This document shows, piece after piece, positions 26,591-32,797 of a stretch of DNA of 64,000 bases (its first letter is position 1; the number at the start of each line of letters is the position of its first letter). The stretch covers positions 5,869 through 69,868 of the forward strand of contig CAYNND010000006.1 in NCBI GenBank assembly GCA_964398775.1. Reading direction: 5' to 3'. Both the position numbers and the translations under genes were made by a program. Origin of the DNA: CAYNND01 sp964398775 (GTDB lineage Bacteria; Patescibacteriota; Minisyncoccia; Phycocordibacterales; UBA2100). Below the pieces are notes generated by a model that saw only the letters and a program-made list of their open reading frames with translations, did not search any database and was not told the origin of the DNA.

Positions 26591-26617
26591 GAAAAGCCCC
26601 GCGGTACGGGGCTTTTC
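26591..26617. terminator. Terminator after the SIMPL gene, usable on both strands
   Basis: GAAAAGCCCC / GGGGCTTTTC hairpin with a GCGGTAC loop and T-rich flank on each strand. Confidence 0.8.
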
Positions 26618-26627
26618 TATATTGAAA

Positions 26628-26755
26628 ATATAAAAGTGCTCGCGCGTTCTGGATTGAACCAGGGGCATCGCGCGAGCACTTGAGCACACGGACTCCTCCG
26701 TGCGCGGTGACCAGGTACTCAACGGCGGAGCCGCATAGGTCACGAAAGTAGCATA
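26628..26755 (-). ncRNA. Candidate structured RNA between SIMPL and secE units
   Basis: Three consecutive hairpins fold here. Read on the minus strand they are GTGACC...GGTCAC with an inner CGGC/GCCG; GCACGGA-GGAG-TCCGTGT; and a 13-bp stem AAGTGCTCGCGCG/CGCGCGAGCACTT capped by CTGG-TTCAAT-CCAG. The cap resembles a tRNA T-arm with one base missing from its loop, but no D or anticodon arms exist. The minus strand would end at the 26591-26617 terminator. No reading frame fits. I cannot match it to a known RNA family; a plus-strand RNA or a purely DNA-level repeat is equally open. Confidence 0.4.
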
Positions 26756-26778
26756 TCATTACGTGTAGAAAAATGCAG

Positions 26779-26806
26779 TTGACCACAAATATTTCACTGG
26801 TACGAT
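26779..26806 (+). promoter_or_regulatory. Promoter of the 54-codon small ORF
   Basis: TTGACC (26779-26784), a 16-base spacer and TACGAT (26801-26806). The expected start is near 26813, leaving a short leader that contains the AGAGGG ribosome-binding site. Confidence 0.5.
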
Positions 26807-26837
26807 GCTTCTCGGTCAATAGCGAGAGGGCCTTCAA

Positions 26838-27002
26838 ATGGCAACGCGAAAACAGATGCGTCAGGTGACCATTTCACCCAGGTGGGGTGGCCACGTGCGG
26901 ACGCCAAAAGTGCAGCAACCTGTAGATTGGTATACCCACCTCGAGTGGTGGTACTACCGTCTCGGGCTCTTTGCGGCGTCAGTATGTCGCATCTTCGTTT
27001 GA
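26838..27002 (+). CDS. Predicted 54-residue small protein
   Basis: ATG 26838 to TGA 27000-27002. A good Shine-Dalgarno (AGAGGG, 26825-26830) sits 7 bases upstream, a promoter precedes it, and a UUCG hairpin follows 5 bases after the stop. The product is basic and Trp/Tyr-rich (MATRKQMRQVTISPRWGGHV, then DWYTHLEWWYYRLGLFAA), with a possible membrane-contacting end. No family recognised. Only the combination of signals supports it. Confidence 0.5.
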   Translation: MATRKQMRQVTISPRWGGHVRTPKVQQPVDWYTHLEWWYYRLGLFAASVCRIFV

Positions 27003-27007
27003 GACCA

Positions 27008-27035
27008 GTCGAGGGCGCGTTCGCGTGCCCTCGAC
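27008..27035 (+). terminator. Stable UUCG-loop hairpin after the small ORF
   Basis: 12-bp stem GTCGAGGGCGCG / CGTGCCCTCGAC (one G-T pair) with TTCG loop. The following sequence is not T-rich, so it is either a weak terminator or an mRNA 3'-end stabiliser. Confidence 0.5.
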
Positions 27036-27042
27036 ACCCTAT

Positions 27043-27070
27043 TTGACTTACTCGAAAAGCAAGGTATTAT
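27043..27070 (+). promoter_or_regulatory. secE-nusG-rplK promoter
   Basis: TTGACT (27043-27048), a 16-base spacer and TATTAT (27065-27070). It gives a leader of about 46 bases that includes a small GGCC-GCGA-GGCC hairpin. Confidence 0.65.
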
Positions 27071-27122
27071 ACAGCTATACAGGGCCGCGAGGCCTTTTAA
27101 AATTGCTTTATAAACAAATACT

Positions 27123-27308
27123 ATGAATAACCTCATTCAATATTTCAAAGAGACTCGAGCAGAGCTCGATCACGTCAACTGGCCAACACAGCGCACGACA
27201 CTTATCTATACCGCGCTCGTTGTGGCGTTTTCTGCAATCGTCGGTGTGTATCTTTCACTCCTTGATTACGGTTTTACGTTCGGACTCGATAAGTTCTTGA
27301 TTCAGTAG
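27123..27308 (+). CDS. secE: Preprotein translocase subunit SecE
   Basis: 61 residues: amphipathic N-terminal helix with YFKETRAELDHVNWPTQ, then one membrane helix (~28-50). This is the minimal bacterial SecE that clamps SecY. Its place directly ahead of nusG is the standard order. Confidence 0.95.
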   Translation: MNNLIQYFKETRAELDHVNWPTQRTTLIYTALVVAFSAIVGVYLSLLDYGFTFGLDKFLIQ

Positions 27309-27339
27309 CACACATTAGTACTCACTAAGTAATTTCACT

Positions 27340-27882
27340 ATGGCACTGCAAGCAATCAACGAGCGACACTGGTACGTCATCCACACCTACTCAGGATATG
27401 AGGAGGCGGTAGGTCGTAACTTGCGTCAGCGCATCGAGACGATGGGCATGAAGGATAAGATTTTTAACGTTGTAGTCCCGACAGAGAAGAAGATAAAGGT
27501 AAAGGGCGCAAAGCGCATTGAGGAGCGTGAGCGTGTCTACCCTGGATATGTACTTGTGGATATGATTGTAGACGACAACTCGTGGTATGTCGTGCGCAAT
27601 ACCCCTCGCGTTACAGGGTTCGTCGGCTCTGGGACACAGCCAGTGCCACTCTCTGAAGCAGAAGCGCAAGACCTCTTTAACCGCATGTCAGCTGACACTC
27701 CGACGCACGATATTGACTTGCAGCCAGATGACTCAGTCATGATTGTTGATGGACCATTTAAAGATCTGGAAGGGAAGGTTGGTGAGGTAAACGCAGCATC
27801 GGGCAAGGTGAAAGTGCTTGTGCCAATGTTTGGACGTGAGACCCCAGTTGAGCTGGACTTCCTCCAGGTGAAGAAGGTGTAG
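27340..27882 (+). CDS. nusG: Transcription termination/antitermination factor NusG
   Basis: 180 residues. NGN domain (~8-115) beginning WYVIHTYSGYEEAV, with YPGYVLVDM and NTPRVTGFVGSG; C-terminal KOW domain (~125-180) with VMIVDGPFKDLEGKVGEV and PVELDFLQV. Couples RNA polymerase to Rho or ribosome. It could also act with the boxA-like element found before the surface-layer gene. Confidence 0.97.
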   Translation: MALQAINERHWYVIHTYSGYEEAVGRNLRQRIETMGMKDKIFNVVVPTEKKIKVKGAKRIEERERVYPGYVLVDMIVDDNSWYVVRNTPRVTGFVGSGTQPVPLSEAEAQDLFNRMSADTPTHDIDLQPDDSVMIVDGPFKDLEGKVGEVNAASGKVKVLVPMFGRETPVELDFLQVKKV

Positions 27883-27969
27883 TTGAATTTTTCCGGAAAA
27901 TAGGTAGTATAACCCCATCAAACGAAGCTTCTACCGTTTGTTGATTTGTAATCAATAACTTAAGCGTAT

Positions 27970-28398
27970 ATGGCAAAGAAAATTGTTAAGCAGCTCAAGC
28001 TCCTTATCCCAGCGGGTAAGGCAACACCAGCGCCACCTATCGGTCCAGCACTTGGTCAGGCAGGTATAAACATTGGTGATTTCGTCAACAAGTTCAACGA
28101 AAAGACTCGTGACCGCATGGGTGACACACTTCCAGTTGTCATCATGGTCTATGAAGATCGCTCATACGACTTCATTGCAAAGCAGCCTTCAATGACTGCG
28201 CTCATCAAGAAGGAGCTCGGTATTGAAAGTGGCTCGGGCAAGAACACGCAGGTGAAAGTTGGTAAGCTCACAAAGGCAATGATGAAAAACATTGCTGAAA
28301 AGAAGATGCCAGACTTGAACACTCCAGACATCGAGCAAGCTATGCGCATCGTTGCAGGGTCTGCACGCTCAATGGGTGTTGATACTGAAGCGCTCTAA
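27970..28398 (+). CDS. rplK: Ribosomal protein uL11
   Basis: 142 residues with KQLKLLIPAGKATPAPPIGP at the start and the C-terminal RNA-binding domain ending in AMRIVAGSARSMG. Binds 23S rRNA at the GTPase-associated centre. Usually followed by rplA (uL1), but here a terminator follows at once. Confidence 0.97.
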   Translation: MAKKIVKQLKLLIPAGKATPAPPIGPALGQAGINIGDFVNKFNEKTRDRMGDTLPVVIMVYEDRSYDFIAKQPSMTALIKKELGIESGSGKNTQVKVGKLTKAMMKNIAEKKMPDLNTPDIEQAMRIVAGSARSMGVDTEAL

Positions 28399-28411
28399 GC
28401 AAACAGAATAC

Positions 28412-28442
28412 AAAAAAAAGACCGCACGAGCGGTCTTTTTTA
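28412..28442. terminator. Bidirectional terminator between rplK and the dCMP deaminase gene
   Basis: AAAAAAGACCGC / GCGGTCTTTTTT hairpin, loop ACGA, T runs on both strands; the two genes converge on it. Confidence 0.9.
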
Positions 28443-29030
28443 TTACTTAATTTTCATACTCCATTCATCTTGAAACAACCGCAAGCGTTCAGTTTGTCCA
28501 GGTGTACCTCTGTCAAACAACTCTTTTGCATTCGGCAGCAAATAAATAGTTTTGACTCCGGCTTCCACTGCTTTCCCAGAGCATGGCTCGCACACCCACC
28601 ATTGCCCGTATAAATATATCTCAGAGTCAGCAAGGTCCACTCCGTCACGCACTGCCTTGAGGATTGCGCATTGCTCGCTGTGGCGGTCGTGTTTGCATCC
28701 AGGGCACTTGTTGTAGTCGACGTTTCCATCACTTTGCATGCGATCGCATGTTCCCGTCTGCGCGTGGTAGGTGATGTCATCCATACTCGCATCAGTCACT
28801 GTATCGCAAAGTTCACCTGCTACACCAAGAGTAATTGTCCCATTTTTTGCGACTAGGGTAGAAGTTACAGCGCGCATTCCTGAAGCTGCCTGCAGTGCTT
28901 GGTGTTTCATTGCATGTATAAATGCCCGCTGCATCATCGGGTGCGTCATCTCAGCCGCTTTGATACGCAAACCATCGGGAACTCGTACGTGAGCAGGCCA
29001 ACCAAGGGTATTTCGCGGTTCTGAAGTCAT
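28443..29030 (-). CDS. dCMP deaminase-like zinc enzyme
   Basis: 195 residues from ATG 29030 (an in-frame GTG two codons earlier lies next to the -10 box). The cytidine-deaminase fold core has HSEQCAI (His117, catalytic Glu119) and VCEPC (Cys147, Cys150) with normal spacing to the AGVKTIYLL strand. The usual Pro before the first Cys is Val, and HAE reads HSE. A second CPGC plus Cys95 upstream of the His may bind a further zinc, as in some dCMP deaminases. The family turns dCMP into dUMP. The divergent partner is the thymidylate-synthase-type gene, which supports a dNMP substrate. Confidence 0.85.
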   Translation of the reverse strand: MTSEPRNTLGWPAHVRVPDGLRIKAAEMTHPMMQRAFIHAMKHQALQAASGMRAVTSTLVAKNGTITLGVAGELCDTVTDASMDDITYHAQTGTCDRMQSDGNVDYNKCPGCKHDRHSEQCAILKAVRDGVDLADSEIYLYGQWWVCEPCSGKAVEAGVKTIYLLPNAKELFDRGTPGQTERLRLFQDEWSMKIK

Positions 29031-29036
29031 GTCCAC

Positions 29037-29088
29037 ACTGTAATCTGTCCACTGTCAACTGTCCACTTTTTCACGGGGCTTGTATACT
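29037..29088. promoter_or_regulatory. Divergent promoters, dCMP deaminase and thyA
   Basis: Minus strand: TGGACA (29065-29060), 17-base spacer, TACAGT (29042-29037), 6 bases before the ATG at 29030. Plus strand: TATACT (29083-29088), 7 bases before the ATG at 29096, with no clear -35. Both mRNAs are predicted leaderless, and the two promoters share about 50 bases, so their activities may be linked. Confidence 0.6.
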
Positions 29089-29095
29089 GAGTGCT

Positions 29096-29932
29096 ATGAA
29101 CCGGTTTGACCAGACGTACCAAGAAATGCTCCGCTCAATTCTTGATACAGGAATACGAGAAAAAAATAACCGAACCGGACACGAGACAGCGGCACTCCCG
29201 GGACTCACGTTTCAGCATGATATAGAGAAAGATGGATTTCCACTACTCACACTTCGAAAGATTCCCACAAAGATGTTTATCGCTGAACAAGTCTGGTTTA
29301 TTTCTGGAGCTCGAAAGCCTGCAGACTTTTTGCGAAAGTACACCAAGATATGGGACTTGTTTACGAACCCAGGAGACGTGGTCACTGTTGCGTACGGCTA
29401 CCGCTGGAGGAAACATTTTGGACGTGATCAACTCGGGCTCCTCGTGAAGCTTCTCGAGAGTGACCCATCGTCACGACATGGAGTGATTGTGACATGGGAC
29501 CCAACATCAGATGGCTTAGGTGGTGTTGCGAAAAAAAATGTCCCATGTCCCTACACATTTACTGTCGGCATCATCGGTGGGCGACTGCATCTGCACAATG
29601 TGGTGCGCAGTAACGATATGGTGCTGGGCTGCCCAGCAGATGTAGCGGGATTTGCGCTGCTGCAGATGATCCTCGCTGAGCGTCTCGGAGTAAAGCCAGG
29701 CATCTATACGCATACGATTTCAAACGCGCATATATATGACAATCACTACGATGCGGCACGCGAAATGATACTGCGCCCAAACGTTCACGCGCCGATACAT
29801 ATTAAGATTCCTCAAGATGCATTTTCTCGAGCTGAGATAAAAGATGATGCACTTGTGGAGGAGTTTCTCGAGCAGTTCGATAAACTGTACACACCACAGC
29901 CAGTCATTAAAGGTTTGCAGATAGCGTTGTAA
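29096..29932 (+). CDS. thyA: Thymidylate synthase family enzyme with Asp at the base-selecting site
   Basis: 278 residues. Folate-dependent TS fold: Arg26 in KNNRTG, Glu64, Tyr100 in AYGYRWR, nucleophile Cys151 in NVPCPYTF, RSNDMVLG, and the His/Tyr in HIYDNH. Two departures stand out when aligned without gaps to E. coli ThyA: Asn177 of LGLPFNIA is Asp182 here (LGCPADVA), and His147 after the catalytic Cys is Pro. Asn177 chooses dUMP; Asp at this place is the mark of dCMP hydroxymethylase and of TS variants that act on dCMP. Plain TS activity remains possible. First gene of the nucleotide operon, with DHFR downstream. Confidence 0.88.
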   Translation: MNRFDQTYQEMLRSILDTGIREKNNRTGHETAALPGLTFQHDIEKDGFPLLTLRKIPTKMFIAEQVWFISGARKPADFLRKYTKIWDLFTNPGDVVTVAYGYRWRKHFGRDQLGLLVKLLESDPSSRHGVIVTWDPTSDGLGGVAKKNVPCPYTFTVGIIGGRLHLHNVVRSNDMVLGCPADVAGFALLQMILAERLGVKPGIYTHTISNAHIYDNHYDAAREMILRPNVHAPIHIKIPQDAFSRAEIKDDALVEEFLEQFDKLYTPQPVIKGLQIAL

Positions 29933-29952
29933 TTATTTTTTAAATTTATACC

Positions 29953-30594
29953 ATGGCAGTACTTACGAAGTCAGAAATTCTTGCACGAGTGAAAGAGGGA
30001 AGTATTGCATTTGGCCCAAACCTCGATACGTTTCAAGTTCGGGCGCATTCGGTTGACTTACGCCTCGGGTACACATTTATCATCCCGAAGCTCGCTCGCA
30101 TCACACCGCAAGGTCGCGAGGCGATTCGTGTTGTAGACCCACTAAAGACTGGCTATACGCAAGAATTTTTCGATGTCATTGAGCTTGAAGAAGGTCAGTA
30201 TTTTGAACTCCTTCCTGGAGAGCATGTCTCTGTTTCGAGCCTTGAGTCTATAAAGCTCCCCGAGGATGTTATGGCAGTCTTGTATCCACGCTCATCAGTC
30301 TCGCGCCGTGGTCTTGCAGTTGATCTTACAGGAATAGTCGATGCAGGATACGAAGGCCAGCTCATGATTCCAATACGAAACAACACCAGTTCACAGGTCA
30401 TTCGTGTATATCCAGGTGAGCGCTTTTGTCAGGTAGTGTTTGAGACACTCGAACAAGCGGTAGCGCCGATTGCGAGTCGTTACCATAAACGAGACATCGC
30501 AGATGGTGCGCAAAAAGACAGAGCCACAGAATCAAAGCTTATTGAAAAAGGGAAAATCCGAGAGTTGAAGACAAAGCACGCACAAAAAATATAA
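29953..30594 (+). CDS. dUTPase/dCTP deaminase superfamily protein
   Basis: 213 residues. Core YPRSSVSRRGLAVDLTGIVD (~111-130), then AGYEGQLMIPIRNN. The Arg-Ser-Ser of the phosphate site is present and Asp130/Tyr133 match dUTPase motif 3. The Glu that does the chemistry in dCTP deaminase (E. coli Glu138, in VLEF) is Pro140 here. So a dUTPase-like job (dUTP to dUMP) fits better than deamination, though annotation pipelines would probably call it dCTP deaminase. The basic C-terminus is Lys-rich. 20 bases after thyA. Confidence 0.82.
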   Translation: MAVLTKSEILARVKEGSIAFGPNLDTFQVRAHSVDLRLGYTFIIPKLARITPQGREAIRVVDPLKTGYTQEFFDVIELEEGQYFELLPGEHVSVSSLESIKLPEDVMAVLYPRSSVSRRGLAVDLTGIVDAGYEGQLMIPIRNNTSSQVIRVYPGERFCQVVFETLEQAVAPIASRYHKRDIADGAQKDRATESKLIEKGKIRELKTKHAQKI

Positions 30595-30596
30595 AT

Positions 30597-31076
30597 ATGA
30601 AAATCTCGATGATTGCTGCGATAGGGAAGAATCGAGAACTCGGCGCGGGGAATACATTACTCTGGCATATTCCAGAAGACATGCAATTTTTCAGGGAGAA
30701 GACAAAGGGTAAGCCAGTCATCATGGGCTCAAAAACATTTGAATCCATCGGACACGCGCTCCCGGGAAGGCTTAACATCGTACTCTCTCGCGAGCCGAAA
30801 CAATACGAGGGTGCGACCGTTGTTTCAACACTTCGTGATGCATACGCCTGCGCAGAACACTCGGGAGCTGAGGAGGTATTTAACATCGGCGGCGCAACAG
30901 TGTACGCACTCGGTATCAAGGATGTACATACACTCTATCTCACGCACATTGATGCGACTTTCCCAGAAGCAGACGCTTTTTTCCCCTCATATGAACATCT
31001 GTTCAAGCGAATCAGAGGAAAAACATCAGGTAATGAGAAGTATTGCTATGAATTTGTAGAGTATGAGAGAGCATAG
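30597..31076 (+). CDS. folA: Dihydrofolate reductase
   Basis: 159 residues. N-terminal MISMIAAI-like strand (ISMIAAIGKNRELG), LLWHIPEDM with the catalytic Asp, KPVIMGSKTFESIG and NIGGATVYALG. Reduces dihydrofolate with NADPH. Its place behind a TS-family gene implies that the TS-type reaction here oxidises the folate (reductive methylation). Start 2 bases after the previous stop. Confidence 0.95.
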   Translation: MKISMIAAIGKNRELGAGNTLLWHIPEDMQFFREKTKGKPVIMGSKTFESIGHALPGRLNIVLSREPKQYEGATVVSTLRDAYACAEHSGAEEVFNIGGATVYALGIKDVHTLYLTHIDATFPEADAFFPSYEHLFKRIRGKTSGNEKYCYEFVEYERA

Positions 31077-31470
31077 TAGTACTACCGCAGATACTCAGCG
31101 CCACTCCGCCGGAGGCAAGGCATTTTTTACAGCGATGCGAGAGCTCAACCCAGACTGCAAGCTCATCAGTGAAAGTGGTGAGGAAGTTCTCTTTACTGTC
31201 GCTGTGCACAACGAGGTTGGGAGTGGTGAAGTGAGGATTCGTGCCTTGATGCGGGGCTCAGAGTGTGTCGTCGAATATATTCGATCAACCCCAGAAGGCA
31301 AAGGTCTTGCATCACTCGCTCTTGCTCAGTTTGAACACGTTGCTCGAAAGCTCGGTTACACACGCATCATTGCAGATACTGCCATGGCCGGCGCAACACA
31401 TATGTGGAAGAGAAATGGTTATGACTATGTAGGGGCAGCAACAGACATGATGAAGCGAATCAAAGAATAA
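31063..31470 (+). CDS. GNAT-fold acetyltransferase (1 of 3)
   Basis: 135 residues; overlaps folA by 14 bases. Core VVEYIRSTPEGKGLASLALAQ gives the acetyl-CoA pyrophosphate loop region, then YTRIIADTAMAGATHMWKRN. It resembles the N-acetyltransferase family; the substrate is unknown. Confidence 0.72.
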   Translation: MREHSSTTADTQRHSAGGKAFFTAMRELNPDCKLISESGEEVLFTVAVHNEVGSGEVRIRALMRGSECVVEYIRSTPEGKGLASLALAQFEHVARKLGYTRIIADTAMAGATHMWKRNGYDYVGAATDMMKRIKE

Positions 31471-31472
31471 AC

Positions 31473-31925
31473 ATGGATGATTTTCGAAGATCAACGCATA
31501 TAACCAGAAATGCTGATGCATACAAACAGCATAATGAAGCATCAGCGCAACAATTTACACACAGTCTATCTGGGGCACTGCAACAAGTTGGATTCCCAGC
31601 CCTGACTGAACACAGCGCATCACGCCTTGTGTATGGGCCTGCAGATGCATTTCATACCGCTCATACGGGTATGACACTGCGCACGGTGCCGCAGAGAGGT
31701 ATCGTGTATGTAGACTATATATCCGTGCATCCAGATGAGCGCGGTGCTGAGATGGGGAGGCGAGCCGTTGCCGCAGTCATTGCTGCTGCTCAGGAATCAC
31801 ACTTTAAGTATGTACGTGCCGCACGAGTCATGTTGGTTGCTGAAGACTTCTGGGAACACTGCGGTTTTCGTCGCGTCGAAGTACAACTTGACGGTAGTCG
31901 AGTCGATTATGAAAAAGCTCTGTGA
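31473..31925 (+). CDS. GNAT-fold acetyltransferase (2 of 3)
   Basis: 150 residues. VYVDYISVHPDERGAEMGRR carries the V-x-P-x-x-R-G-x-x-x-G acetyl-CoA motif, and FWEHCGFRRVEV is the usual last strand-helix. Starts 2 bases after the previous gene. Substrate unknown. Confidence 0.75.
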   Translation: MDDFRRSTHITRNADAYKQHNEASAQQFTHSLSGALQQVGFPALTEHSASRLVYGPADAFHTAHTGMTLRTVPQRGIVYVDYISVHPDERGAEMGRRAVAAVIAAAQESHFKYVRAARVMLVAEDFWEHCGFRRVEVQLDGSRVDYEKAL

Positions 31926-31937
31926 TATTCTGCATTG

Positions 31938-32270
31938 ATGAACTTCAATGAATATCAAATAGCTGCATCAAAAACAGCTGGCTATCCTGAGCCAGGCGGC
32001 ATTCCTTTTATTTACCCGACACTCGGACTTGCGGGCGAGGCAGGGGAAGTCGCAGAAAAAATAAAAAAAGTGATTCGAGATGAAGGTGGGGTAGTAACTG
32101 ATGCAAAACGAGAAGAAATCAAAAAAGAACTCGGGGATGTACTCTGGTATGTGAGTGAAATCGCGCGGCAGCTTGGACTTGAACTTGGTGCTGTTGCTGC
32201 AGCAAACATTGAGAAACTTGCGTCTCGAAAAGAGCGCGGCATGATTCATGGTAGTGGTGATAACCGATAG
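31938..32270 (+). CDS. MazG-like nucleotide pyrophosphohydrolase
   Basis: 110 residues. All-alpha NTP-PPase with GLAGEAGEVAEKI and KKELGDVLWYVSEIA, the E-x2-E...E-x2-D metal-binding set. Members cleave dNTPs or odd NTPs to the monophosphate. Downstream of the dNMP enzymes it could return dCTP or dUTP to the monophosphate pool (inference). ATG 31938 chosen; a TTG 3 bases earlier is in frame. Confidence 0.9.
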   Translation: MNFNEYQIAASKTAGYPEPGGIPFIYPTLGLAGEAGEVAEKIKKVIRDEGGVVTDAKREEIKKELGDVLWYVSEIARQLGLELGAVAAANIEKLASRKERGMIHGSGDNR

Positions 32271-32271
32271 T

Positions 32272-32760
32272 ATGGAAGAACAACGACAGGGAGACGCGAG
32301 TACAGAGGAGCGCATCGACGAGATGCAGCTCACGACACTGAGTGGTGTAAATAAAGCGCGTATCCTTGAAATGAATGCGTTATTGCGTGGCGAGTCTGCT
32401 GCTGCTTCATACGAAGACCTTCTAGCGGAAATGAATGATGCGTCGCACAGGATTATTGGAGTGTATCAAGGAGAGACTATTGTTGGGATGATTGCGCTCC
32501 ATGATGTTGGAGAGGGACATATATGGATTCGTCACAATGTAGTACATCCCGATGCGGGACGACAGGGTATCGGCAAGCGCATGTTTCTTGAGGCGCTGAG
32601 TCGAGCGCAGAGGCTTGGAGCGCAAACTATTCATCTGCACTGCAAAAATATTCCTGAGCGAGATGCAGCGCGCAAAATATATCTGGATGCTGGCTTTACG
32701 AATATCACCAATGGTCCACTCGGTTCGCTTGATGAGTATGTGCTCATGGTACGCGCGTAA
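32272..32760 (+). CDS. GNAT-fold acetyltransferase (3 of 3)
   Basis: 162 residues from ATG 32272, one base after the MazG stop. VVHPDAGRQGIGKRMFLEAL is a textbook acetyl-CoA binding motif, with ARKIYLDAGFTN following. Substrate unknown. Last member of the nucleotide operon. Confidence 0.88.
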   Translation: MEEQRQGDASTEERIDEMQLTTLSGVNKARILEMNALLRGESAAASYEDLLAEMNDASHRIIGVYQGETIVGMIALHDVGEGHIWIRHNVVHPDAGRQGIGKRMFLEALSRAQRLGAQTIHLHCKNIPERDAARKIYLDAGFTNITNGPLGSLDEYVLMVRA

Positions 32761-32797
32761 GTTGCACTTGGTCTGAGAATTGTTAGTCTTTCCCTAT

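Noticed and set aside
26628..26755. A tRNA gene on the minus strand (GGTTCAATCC looks like a T loop)
   Set aside because: The loop is one base short, the T stem cannot reach 5 bp with a 7-base loop, and no D or anticodon arm or 3' CCA is found. Kept only as a structured element.
26591..26830. tmRNA, RNase P or SRP RNA in the secE upstream gap
   Set aside because: None of the conserved blocks of these RNAs (tmRNA ends, RNase P CR motifs, SRP GGAAG loop) is present.
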